Assembly: GCA_031417395.1 (NCBI GenBank)
Contig: JANOVM010000024.1
Span: 22,097-86,096 of the forward strand
Reading direction: 5' to 3'
Origin: JADKIH01 sp031417395
GTDB taxonomy: Bacteria; Bacteroidota; Bacteroidia; AKYH767-A; 2013-40CM-41-45
DNA: 64,000 nucleotides
Shown here piece after piece: positions 19,168 through 25,940 of the stretch (position 1 is its first letter; every line of letters begins with the position of its first letter). The notes below the pieces were generated by a model. That model saw only the letters and a program-made list of their open reading frames with translations. It had not been told where the DNA came from and did not search any database. A program made the translations under genes and the position numbers.

Positions 19168-19239
19168 GGCCCGTTCGTCTAGGGGTTAGGACATCTCCCT
19201 TTCACGGAGGAAACGCGGGTTCGATTCCCGCACGGGCTA
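19168..19239 (+). tRNA. tRNA-Glu (anticodon TTC)
   Basis: A 72-nt cloverleaf. The acceptor arms GGCCCGT and ACGGGCT pair with a terminal G-T wobble. The D-loop is TCTAGGGGTTAGGACA. The anticodon stem carries the loop CTTTCAC with anticodon TTC at 19201-19203, and the T-arm is GCGGGTTCGATTCCCGC. CCA is not encoded. The 3' end is the integration target of the element that follows: its last 13 bases are repeated at 25641-25653. Confidence 0.95.
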
Positions 19240-19240
19240 C
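19228..19240 (+). other. Left attachment site (attL core)
   Basis: The 13-bp core CCGCACGGGCTAC overlaps the T-arm and acceptor strand of tRNA-Glu, so integration keeps the tRNA intact. The identical core recurs at 25641-25653. Confidence 0.85.
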
Positions 19241-19274
19241 TAAACCCTATTTTTAGAAGCATTTAAACCAAGTC

Positions 19275-19302
19275 AAACCGCTCAAAACGAGCGGTTTTCT
19301 TG
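19275..19302 (+). terminator. Terminator downstream of tRNA-Glu, supplied by the element
   Basis: The 9-bp perfect stem AAACCGCTC/GAGCGGTTT (19275-19283 with 19289-19297) has the loop AAAAC and is followed by a T-rich tract. It lies inside the element and probably replaces the chromosomal tRNA terminator displaced to 25672. Confidence 0.8.
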
Positions 19303-19326
19303 TTTTTAGTAAGTTCATGTTTTCCC

Positions 19327-19394
19327 TTGTTATCACATTAATTGTTACTTGGTTGTTACTTATGATAGAAAAGTAAGTATGTTTGTGATAACAA
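19327..19394. promoter_or_regulatory. Integrase control/arm region: inverted repeat enclosing two TTGTTACT repeats
   Basis: A perfect 11-bp inverted repeat, TTGTTATCACA (19327-19337) / TGTGATAACAA (19384-19394), encloses two direct copies of TTGTTACT at 19342-19349 and 19353-19360. A third, inverted copy AGTAACAA lies at 19477-19484, 12 bp before the integrase ATG. The paired motif recurs at the right end of the element. These are best read as integrase arm-type or excisionase sites, possibly with autoregulation of the integrase gene. Confidence 0.6.
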
Positions 19395-19496
19395 AATCCA
19401 ACCAAAAGAAAGAAAGGGAAAAGATACGTGAAAGCCAAATCAACAGAGGGAAATCAAGTATTAGTATTAATAACGGAGTAACAAAAAAAGCAACTT

Positions 19497-20573
19497 ATGA
19501 GTGTCACTTTAAGAAGGAAAAAAAACAGTGATGGAAGTACTTCTCAGTACTTAGACATCTACCATAACAGTCAAAGAACCTATGAGTTTCTAGCAGATTG
19601 TAAGCTATTCAAGCCGTCCTCGCCACTTGACAGGAAAGATAACCGTGATCGTGTAGAGCTTGCAGAAAGAATCAGAATGAAGCGAGAGCAGCAAATTCAG
19701 AGCGATGAATATGACATATCACCGGCCTTCAAAATTGGGATTGATTTTATAAAGCTATTCGATAATTACTTGGAACGCTACACTAAAAAAGATAAACGAA
19801 TTGTATCTGCATGTTTAAAGCAATTCAAAGATTACATGGTGGAGGAGGGACATAAGAAACTTACTACAAAACAGATCAACGGGAAAGTTGTTAATCAATT
19901 CAAGGAACACTTAGAAAAAACTCTTAATGGTGAAACTCCTGCGAATTACTTCAAAAAATTTAAACGGGTTTTAAAAACTGCAATGATAGATAAGAATATT
20001 TCAGCATCATTAGCACTTGAAATAAATGACATCAGTATAAAATCTGAAACTGGAATAAAAAAGGATATTCTGACTTATGAGGAAATACAAGATCTTGCCT
20101 CGACACAAATGACAAACAAAGAAGTAAAGCGAGCTTTTCTTTTTTCGTGCTTCACAGGGTTAAGATTTTGTGATATAATTAATCTAAAGTGGAGGCATGT
20201 ACAGGGCAAGACTCTGAACCTCGTACAACAAAAAACACAGGTTGCAGTATCAATAAATCTAAATAAGACGGCATTAAACTTATTAGGTGAGAAACAGGAC
20301 GCAAATAAATTTGTTTTCAATTTACCCTCACATACTGCATGTATTAAAGGAATTAAGAAATGGTGTACAAACGCAGGTATCACAAAAAAAATAACGTGGC
20401 ATTGTGCAAGACATTCTTTTGCAACAGGAATTATTTTTTATGGAAGCGATGTAAAAAACGCTAGTGCATTACTCGGACATAAATCACTTGCATACACCGA
20501 TAGATATTTGAGAGTAGTAGATTCATTGAAGGAGAAAGCAGTTGAGAATCTACCGGAATTGAATTTATTATAA
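19497..20573 (+). CDS. Tyrosine recombinase (phage/transposon integrase)
   Basis: A 358-residue site-specific recombinase of the Bacteroidota integrase type. The N-terminal arm-binding region (about 1-75) is followed by a SAM-like core-binding domain (about 85-180) and the catalytic domain. Active-site residues are R223 (CFTGLRFCDI), K246 (QQKTQV), H302 and R305 (WHCARHSFAT), H328 (LLGHKS) and the nucleophile Y337 (YTDRYL). It sits just inside the tRNA-Glu attachment site and should catalyse integration and excision between the 13-bp repeats. Inverted and direct TTGTTACT repeats lie upstream of the ATG. Confidence 0.95.
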   Translation: MSVTLRRKKNSDGSTSQYLDIYHNSQRTYEFLADCKLFKPSSPLDRKDNRDRVELAERIRMKREQQIQSDEYDISPAFKIGIDFIKLFDNYLERYTKKDKRIVSACLKQFKDYMVEEGHKKLTTKQINGKVVNQFKEHLEKTLNGETPANYFKKFKRVLKTAMIDKNISASLALEINDISIKSETGIKKDILTYEEIQDLASTQMTNKEVKRAFLFSCFTGLRFCDIINLKWRHVQGKTLNLVQQKTQVAVSINLNKTALNLLGEKQDANKFVFNLPSHTACIKGIKKWCTNAGITKKITWHCARHSFATGIIFYGSDVKNASALLGHKSLAYTDRYLRVVDSLKEKAVENLPELNLL

Positions 20574-20584
20574 CCTGTTAAACT

Positions 20585-21472
20585 ATGGCTATGAAGAAAA
20601 CAGAAGACAAAACAGACGAGTTAAAAACCCCTGAACAGTGGATGACAACAGAATCACCATCGGAGCTAGAGAAAAGTATTCAAAGTTGCGAAACAGCGAT
20701 GCGAATTATAAATAGAAGTATTGAAATAGCAGGAGGAAAAGGAATACCTATAAGTCAAGGCTATCTTATAGAAAATCAAGCGAGAGTTGATATTTACTTT
20801 ATCAATCTTGAGAAAGCATTTCTAACCGGCCTTGAAGATGATAGCATAACTCCAAAGGGTAATTGGTTTAATCAATTCGAAATGATTGCTGTGAACGGAA
20901 TTGATAAAGGGACAGAGAGAAAAAATAGTCCATTTGAAAAAAATGAATTAACGGAATATATCATCAGTAAATTTACTTCACTGAAAAACACAATTGCAAG
21001 TTGTAGGAAAATCCATACTGAGAACATTAGGCGTAACAAAAACAATGCTCCATTATCGCAGGACAAAAACAATGTATCATATAATCTGATTGAATTGAAT
21101 TATACTCCAGTACAACAGGTAGAAATAATACAATTTTTATTTGATGAACTCAATCAAAAATTGTTTAATACTAGCTATGAGATATTTGTAAGGCATTTTA
21201 TTGAAGGTGAATCAATATTAGAAAAAATAATATGGATTGGAACTGAGCAACAAATTAAAGCGCTATTCAAATGGTTAGATGAAAAACAGATTATCATAAC
21301 TACTGATATAAATATTTTAATCAAGAATCATTTTGTCAATAAAAAGAGAAGGGAATTTAAGTGTAAACAACTTAGTGTTGTTTTGAGCAAAAGCGATTAT
21401 AGTTTTGATAATCTGAAAATAATACCTCCTCTTACTAAAAAGTTAGAAAAGTTAGTGCTAACTTTTAACTAA
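20585..21472 (+). CDS. RteC-like protein of the mobile element
   Basis: A 295-residue soluble protein starting 11 nt after the integrase stop, so probably co-transcribed. The C-terminal third (IIWIGTEQQIKALFKWLDEK, then a segment ending HFVNKKRREF) resembles the C-terminal domain of RteC-family proteins, known as regulators of excision in Bacteroides conjugative transposons. The N-terminal half is helical and Lys/Glu-rich without a recognised motif. The similarity is by pattern, not by search. A role in control of excision fits its place between integrase and excisionase-like genes. Confidence 0.6.
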   Translation: MAMKKTEDKTDELKTPEQWMTTESPSELEKSIQSCETAMRIINRSIEIAGGKGIPISQGYLIENQARVDIYFINLEKAFLTGLEDDSITPKGNWFNQFEMIAVNGIDKGTERKNSPFEKNELTEYIISKFTSLKNTIASCRKIHTENIRRNKNNAPLSQDKNNVSYNLIELNYTPVQQVEIIQFLFDELNQKLFNTSYEIFVRHFIEGESILEKIIWIGTEQQIKALFKWLDEKQIIITTDINILIKNHFVNKKRREFKCKQLSVVLSKSDYSFDNLKIIPPLTKKLEKLVLTFN

Positions 21473-21538
21473 CCTACACTAACCCCATTTCCTATTCTTA
21501 TTTACTTTTTTTGCACTTGCTAACTAAAACTTAAAGCA

Positions 21539-21841
21539 ATGGTGGAAAAAGAAATTTTACAAGAACTCCACAGTATTAAAACAATACTGTCAGAGCAAAA
21601 CATAAATAGAAAAGACGTGCTCAATTTTAATGAAGCCGTGAAATTTATTGATGTTTCTTCCTCATATCTGTATAAACTTACATCCTCTGGGAAGATACCT
21701 CACTACAAGCCACAGGGCAAGAAAATTTTTTTCAGTCGTGTAGAATTGGAAGCATGGCTTTTAACTAACCCCGTAACTTCATCAGATGCAATTGAAATAA
21801 AAGCATCTACTCATGTGGCATTAAATGGTGATAGAAAATGA
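21539..21841 (+). CDS. Helix-turn-helix protein, excisionase-like
   Basis: A 100-residue DNA-binding protein. After an N-terminal helix (residues 1-24), the HTH_17/MerR-like segment reads VLNFNEAVKFIDVSSSYLYKLTSSGKIPHYKPQGKKIFF, reported here in parts: VLNFNEAVKFIDVS then SYLYKLTSSGKIPHYK. The wing ends in SRVELEAWLL. This is the usual excisionase/AlpA-type fold in Bacteroidota integrative elements. It probably binds near the attachment sites and directs excision. A terminator follows 17 bp after the stop. Confidence 0.85.
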   Translation: MVEKEILQELHSIKTILSEQNINRKDVLNFNEAVKFIDVSSSYLYKLTSSGKIPHYKPQGKKIFFSRVELEAWLLTNPVTSSDAIEIKASTHVALNGDRK

Positions 21842-21855
21842 ACCCATTTCAAAAA

Positions 21856-21887
21856 ATAAGGGGTGCGGTTTCCCGCGTCCCCTTTTG
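21856..21887 (+). terminator. Terminator after the excisionase-like gene
   Basis: AAGGGGTGCGG pairs with CCGCGTCCCCTT around a TTTC loop with one bulge, and the stem runs into TTTT. It closes the integrase/RteC/excisionase unit. Confidence 0.75.
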
Positions 21888-21920
21888 TCCTAAAACGATT
21901 ACAGGGCTAACTGCAAACGT

Positions 21921-22601
21921 TTGAGTAAAGATACTAAGTATTTTACTTTCCCCATTGGAATGTTAACCAATGCACAGGCAGATATATCAAAAGTCTGTGA
22001 GAGCATTATTGATTATTCGTTATTCATGCACGCGAAAAAATTAGAACACGGTACACAGATAAAAAAAATCAAAGAAGCTGCTAATTTCTATGGTTATACT
22101 TTGGGCAATCTAAGGAAAACTATTAATGAAGGCGAAAATATTCTAAGTAAGAACTTCAAAGTAGTTACGAGTATTAACAAAGATACTATTGAAGATTTCC
22201 GAATGAACCATAAAACACCGTTTGAAATTATAGTCTTTATATCGTTTTGCGCCCTTCGGAGTATCATCGGAAAGAAACCATACTGTAAGCTCGAAAACAA
22301 GTTTCTACTCTCACGGATGGCAGGATTTGAAAAGAGCGTATCAATTCAGGAGCTACCGGGATCAATACGATCTTATGCAAATGAATACCAAATGCGAAAA
22401 ATAAAAAAAGAACTTATCAATCATTGGGGACTTAAACACTATTCACGGTTCACCCGTGGGTTTTATGTATCGTTTACAATGCCAAAGGTTGAACTAATTT
22501 TCCATGCAGAGAAAAAACGAAAAAAATATCTTGAAAAAGAGAAATCAAATGAACAAAAAGAAGCACTCAAAAAAGTCATGTTGCAATTATACGGATCGTA
22601 A
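21921..22601 (+). CDS. Unrecognised element protein, possible replication or regulatory factor
   Basis: A soluble protein of up to 226 residues. The reading frame has no ATG before residue 14: the longest form starts with TTG at 21921, while ATG at 21960 is equally plausible. I do not recognise a family with confidence. It is basic and helical, with a C-terminal EKKRKKYLEKEKSNEQKEALKK tail reported here as Lys/Glu-rich from about residue 200. It is followed by an iteron-like repeat region (22607-22745), so a replication-initiator-like or partition role is conceivable, but no catalytic motif supports it. Confidence 0.6.
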   Translation: MSKDTKYFTFPIGMLTNAQADISKVCESIIDYSLFMHAKKLEHGTQIKKIKEAANFYGYTLGNLRKTINEGENILSKNFKVVTSINKDTIEDFRMNHKTPFEIIVFISFCALRSIIGKKPYCKLENKFLLSRMAGFEKSVSIQELPGSIRSYANEYQMRKIKKELINHWGLKHYSRFTRGFYVSFTMPKVELIFHAEKKRKKYLEKEKSNEQKEALKKVMLQLYGS

Positions 22602-22606
22602 CCATA

Positions 22607-22745
22607 ACACGACCTATAAAAGGAAAAGAAGTGGATTGTAGTAATGAATCAATACTGAGTTGATATTAATTTCAAAAAGTACACGACCTATAAAAAGATA
22701 TTGTAGTAAGATACTGTAAACAGAAATTCTAATAAGATACTTTAA
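22607..22745. repeat. Iteron-like cluster of short direct repeats
   Basis: Three direct repeat families interleave: ACACGACCTATAAAA at 22607-22621 and 22681-22695; ATTGTAGTAA at 22635-22644 and 22700-22709; TAAGATACT at 22707-22715 and 22733-22741. They lie between two genes of the integrated element and could be protein-binding sites, for example an origin, operator or transfer site. Confidence 0.55.
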
Positions 22746-22816
22746 AAAGAAAATATAAAAGTGTGTTCTCTTTTTATTTTTTTTTTCAAAAAAAAGAGAA
22801 AATAAAAAAAAACGTC

Positions 22817-22843
22817 GCGGGTTGTTGTTTGATACTAACCCGC
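22817..22843. terminator. GC-rich inverted repeat beside long A/T runs
   Basis: GCGGGTT (22817-22823) and AACCCGC (22837-22843) form a 7-bp stem with a 13-nt loop. On the minus strand it is followed, after GACG, by a run of T, like a leftward terminator, yet no credible leftward gene precedes it. It may be structural DNA or RNA of the element. Confidence 0.4.
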
Positions 22844-22897
22844 TACTCTTAATACCGGAGTTAAAAAAACTCTGTAAATTACAGGTAGAAAACAGAG

Positions 22898-23227
22898 ATG
22901 AAATATAAAGAAGGAAGTAGTGGTAATCCAAACGGCCGGCCAAAAGGATCGAAGAATAAGGTTGGGAGCGATCTTCGAGAAAGAATTATAAATTTTCTTT
23001 CCAATGAATTTGAAAATGTTCAAAACGATTTTCAGAAACTCAAACCCCATGAACGGATTCGTTTGTATTGTGATCTCTTACAATATGGCTTACCGAAACT
23101 TCAAGCAATGACATTAGATGCAGATATAACAAGTAATGAGGAAATAAATCTGCCTAGGCAAGTAATATTCAATAATCCACATTGCACCTGTTCAGCTTCT
23201 GTTTTAAGGGGAGATCAAAAAGAGTAG
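22898..23227 (+). CDS. Small DUF5681-like protein
   Basis: A 109-residue basic protein. Its N-terminus, SSGNPNGRPKGSKNKVGSDL, carries the GNPxGRPKGSxNK signature of DUF5681-like and small-terminase-associated proteins often found on mobile elements; these are thought to bind DNA. Residues 28-70 form helices (RERIINFLSNEFENVQNDF, ERIRLYCDLLQYGLPKLQ). The tail after about residue 75 is unlike the family and Cys-containing. Role unknown; it is flanked by the iteron-like region and a hairpin-rich region. Confidence 0.65.
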   Translation: MKYKEGSSGNPNGRPKGSKNKVGSDLRERIINFLSNEFENVQNDFQKLKPHERIRLYCDLLQYGLPKLQAMTLDADITSNEEINLPRQVIFNNPHCTCSASVLRGDQKE

Positions 23228-23340
23228 GCTAAAAATTTTGTAGGTGAATAGGTTATTAAATTTTTTATACATTTGTTTCTGATATAAAAATATAGGCGTA
23301 CTTATACTGCTACCGAATCAGCAACATTTTAATGCAGTTA

Positions 23341-23474
23341 TACACAAGTCTAAGAATCGCTTCACGTTACGGCGTGGGGTTTTCTTATTTGTGTATTCGC
23401 TCGTTGCTGAGCGTGGTAGCGATAAGTTTAGCTCCACGTCTTATTTTAACAAATCCGCTAGGGGCTTTGCGGAT
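23341..23474. other. Array of tandem hairpins upstream of a secreted cargo gene
   Basis: Four successive inverted repeats fill 134 bp. TACACAA (23341-23347) pairs with TTGTGTA (23389-23395) around an imperfect inner stem; CGCTC/GAGCG at 23398-23413; CGTGGTAGC/GCTCCACG at 23412-23438; ATCCGC/GCGGAT at 23453-23474. The next ATG is at 23489. The density is unlike the surrounding DNA and resembles foldable recombination sites or a structured 5' leader; no known RNA family is recognised. Confidence 0.5.
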
Positions 23475-23488
23475 GCAACACAAAACCC

Positions 23489-24028
23489 ATGAAAAAAATT
23501 ATGCTTTTATCAATGTTCATTTTAATCGTTTTATGTTCTGCATTTTCTCAGTGTACAACGAAGACAGACCCATATACCAAAACGGTATCAACCGTCTCAA
23601 AAGCAGTTAGATTTTACTATGAAAATGAAATTGCGTTTGGAAAATTTACAAGCCCTCCTGATTCAATCCATGAAACCACCACCGATCTTTATATTGTTTT
23701 TTTTTATCACAAGAAGAGTGGAATACATTCAATCGTAGTTAGAGAGGGTGGAGAATTTAATATCATGCTGAAGGATAGTTCCATTATTAAAGGGTATTCG
23801 ACTGAGTTAACTGTAGGAGAAACCAAAAGCACCTATATGTTTAACAAAAATCAATACGATACTTATATAAACTGTTCCTACTCTTTCAAAAAGGAAGATT
23901 TGCAGAAACTCTTAGCCTCTGAATTAATTGGTTTCAGATGTTATTTTGCAGATGACATATTTGATGGAAAAGTTAAACCAAAATTTAAAGAATCAGTTCT
24001 GAATGCACTAAAATGTATTGTAGATTAA
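23489..24028 (+). CDS. Small secreted protein, mobile-element cargo
   Basis: A 179-residue protein with a signal peptide (IMLLSMFILIVLCSAFS) that may be cleaved after residue 20, or lipidated if the LCSAFSQC region acts as a lipobox, which is doubtful. The mature part is beta-rich (TTDLYIVFFYHKKSGIHSI, GEFNIMLKDSSIIKGYSTEL) and ends in a helical segment. I recognise no family. It lies between the hairpin array and the kelch-like protein inside the integrated element, so it is probably accessory. Confidence 0.65.
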   Translation: MKKIMLLSMFILIVLCSAFSQCTTKTDPYTKTVSTVSKAVRFYYENEIAFGKFTSPPDSIHETTTDLYIVFFYHKKSGIHSIVVREGGEFNIMLKDSSIIKGYSTELTVGETKSTYMFNKNQYDTYINCSYSFKKEDLQKLLASELIGFRCYFADDIFDGKVKPKFKESVLNALKCIVD

Positions 24029-24149
24029 TCTAACGTTGCATCAATAGCTCAATCCTCCGCTTCATCACATAATAAATATTTACGCCCGCTTTTTGGCCAC
24101 GCATGTAAAAGACAAAGAAGAAAATGACATCACTTAAATAATAAATAAA

Positions 24150-25316
24150 ATGAAAAAAATAATTACACTTTTAATTTTACTTTATTCATTTGTGAATATT
24201 GTAAATGCAGATAGTTGGACACAGAAATCTAACATAGGAGGAAGATACGGTGCAGTTGGTTTTTCTATTGGATCAAAAGGATATATCGGTACAGGATACA
24301 ATAATAATTTTTTGAAAGATTTTTGGGAGTGGGATCAATCAACAAATGTATGGACACAAAAGGCGGACTTTGGAGGGATTCCTAGAGATGGTGCGGTTGG
24401 TTTTTCTATTGGAGCAAAAGGATATATTGGAGTTGGACATGACAGCTCTTCAAATTATCAAGATTTTTGGGAGTGGGATCAATCAACAAATGTATGGACA
24501 CAAAAGGCGGACTTTGGAGGAGGCATAAGATGGAATCCTAGAGGATTTTCAATAGGAACCAAAGGATATATTGGAACGGGTGAAGATAGCCTTTATAGAC
24601 AAGATTTTTGGGAGTGGGATCAATCAACAAATGTATGGACACAGAAAACCGCCTTTGGAGGGATAGCAAGAAGTGTAGACGTAGCTTTTTCGATCGGTAC
24701 AAAAGGGTATATAGGAACCGGATGGAATGGTGTTACTTGCATTCAGGATTTTTGGGAATGGAATCAATCAACTAATGTATGGACTCAGAAGGCTGACTTT
24801 GGTGGAGGATTAAGGAGAGAGGCCGTTGGTTTTTCAATCGGTACAAAAGGGTATATAGGAACCGGATGGAATGGTGTTATTTATAAACTTGATTTTTGGG
24901 AGTGGGATCAATCAACAAATGTATGGATACAGAAGGCTGACTTTGGTGGGGTAGCTAGAACAAGTGCAGTTGGTTTTTCAATCGGTACAAAAGGGTATAT
25001 CGGTACAGGATACAATGTCTTAAATGATTTCTGGGAATGGAATTCAACTACAACAAGTATGAATGAAGTGATAGAACAAAATGAAGTTTCTGTTTATCCT
25101 AATCCAGTAAATGATTTTCTAAATATTCACATTTCAAAAAATAAGTTGAATGAGGAACTTATAATTATTGATATGTCAGGCAAAGAGGTTTACAAGAAAA
25201 TGATTAGTGGACTTGATAATAGAATTGATATTTCCAAATTGAGTAATGGAATTTATATTTATCAGTTAAGAAATATTAATGAGAAGTTTCAAGGAAAATT
25301 TTTGATTGAGAAATAA
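24150..25316 (+). CDS. Kelch-like beta-propeller protein with T9SS sorting domain (element cargo)
   Basis: A 388-residue extracellular protein: signal peptide (ITLLILLYSFVNIVNA), six tandem blades of about 45-48 residues, then a T9SS type A sorting domain (SVYPNPVNDFLNIHI to FQGKFLIEK). Each blade contains GFSIGTKGYIGTG and DFWEWDQSTNVWTQKADFGG-like segments, a kelch/galactose-oxidase-like pattern. The blades are nearly identical at DNA level, with repeat starts at 24318, 24462, 24603, 24747, 24891 and 25026. This implies recent internal duplication. It is probably a surface-exposed binding protein; the ligand is unknown. It requires the host T9SS for export. Confidence 0.82.
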   Translation: MKKIITLLILLYSFVNIVNADSWTQKSNIGGRYGAVGFSIGSKGYIGTGYNNNFLKDFWEWDQSTNVWTQKADFGGIPRDGAVGFSIGAKGYIGVGHDSSSNYQDFWEWDQSTNVWTQKADFGGGIRWNPRGFSIGTKGYIGTGEDSLYRQDFWEWDQSTNVWTQKTAFGGIARSVDVAFSIGTKGYIGTGWNGVTCIQDFWEWNQSTNVWTQKADFGGGLRREAVGFSIGTKGYIGTGWNGVIYKLDFWEWDQSTNVWIQKADFGGVARTSAVGFSIGTKGYIGTGYNVLNDFWEWNSTTTSMNEVIEQNEVSVYPNPVNDFLNIHISKNKLNEELIIIDMSGKEVYKKMISGLDNRIDISKLSNGIYIYQLRNINEKFQGKFLIEK

Positions 25317-25559
25317 AACTTTAACATTGAAATAAGATTCATTTTTAGTAGTAAGAAAACTAAAATTGGGTTGAATTTGATTTAAACAGTTTATTAAGGA
25401 ATCTATAACTCTAACCTCCGCTTTGATGAATTATGCGAGAGGTATCGCGAGGCCAAGCGTAGAGAAAGGCAGACATAGTTTTGAGACTGAAAAATGAATT
25501 ATGACACCAGTACGAGGGACAAAATAATTAAAGGTTAAAATCAGGGGAAATTGAATCTT

Positions 25560-25578
25560 TTGTTACTCTGTTGTTACT
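25560..25578 (+). promoter_or_regulatory. Right-end integrase arm-type repeats
   Basis: TTGTTACT occurs at 25560-25567 and 25571-25578, with the same 11-bp period and orientation as the left-end pair at 19342-19360. The pair lies 63 bp inside the right attachment core. Confidence 0.6.
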
Positions 25579-25640
25579 TATAACCCAGTTTATTATTATA
25601 ATTAATTGATAAATAGTTGATTATGGGCTAGTATTGATAG

Positions 25641-25653
25641 CCGCACGGGCTAC
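25641..25653 (+). other. Right attachment site (attR core)
   Basis: An exact copy of the 13-bp tRNA-Glu 3' sequence CCGCACGGGCTAC; a GAT three bases before it also matches the tRNA T-arm. Confidence 0.82.
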
Positions 25654-25671
25654 GGAAAACAGTTTGAGTGT

Positions 25672-25712
25672 GGAGTTTGGGTGCGATGAGAGCGCTCAAA
25701 CTCCTTTTCGTT
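25672..25712 (+). terminator. Chromosomal terminator displaced from tRNA-Glu
   Basis: GGAGTTTG (25672-25679) pairs with CAAACTCC (25697-25704), with an inner GTGC/GCGC pairing, followed by TTTTCGTTTTT. No rightward gene precedes it except the truncated tRNA copy, so it was probably the original tRNA-Glu terminator. Confidence 0.75.
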
Positions 25713-25940
25713 TTTATGAACTCCCAGACAACGCATTCAAACTCAAACTTTCAGGCTCAAAACTCTAATCTCAAGCCCTTACGAATCAAGTACTGCATTG
25801 TGGCGGAGCACTATTATGCTTGTTCGTTTTTTTTTAACTAAAGCAGGATTTTAACTCAATAGGCATCACTGTGATACATGAAACGTTTCATGAAGTTTTT
25901 AGCCATTATTGCTGAACGAAAAGCAGAAATGATATTTCAA

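Larger units (their letters stand above)
19228..25653. mobile_element. Integrative element in the 3' end of tRNA-Glu
   Basis: An element of about 6.4 kb bounded by the direct repeat CCGCACGGGCTAC, once in the tRNA-Glu 3' end (19228-19240) and once at 25641-25653. A tyrosine integrase is the first gene inside the left end. Then come an RteC-like protein, an excisionase-like helix-turn-helix protein, an unrecognised protein, a DUF5681-like protein and two secreted proteins as possible cargo. Pairs of TTGTTACT repeats with 11-bp spacing occur near both ends, as expected of integrase arm-type sites. No relaxase, conjugation gene or phage structural gene is seen, so it is probably mobilised by a helper or only site-specifically excised. 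Confidence 0.85.
25317..25940. other. Non-coding right end of the element and its chromosomal flank
   Basis: No credible gene is seen. It holds the right-end arm repeats (25560-25578), the right attachment core (25641-25653) and the displaced tRNA terminator (25672-25708). The rest has no recognised signal. Confidence 0.7.

Noticed and set aside
22614..22943. Leftward open frame of 109 codons in the iteron-like region
   Set aside because: It is Phe/Leu/Ile-rich because it reads A/T tracts, overlaps the DUF5681-like start and has no recognisable features.
23228..24149. Integron-type cassette with attC sites around the secreted ORF
   Set aside because: Hairpins are present, but no integron integrase is nearby and the canonical paired core sites are not convincing; kept only as a hairpin-array finding.
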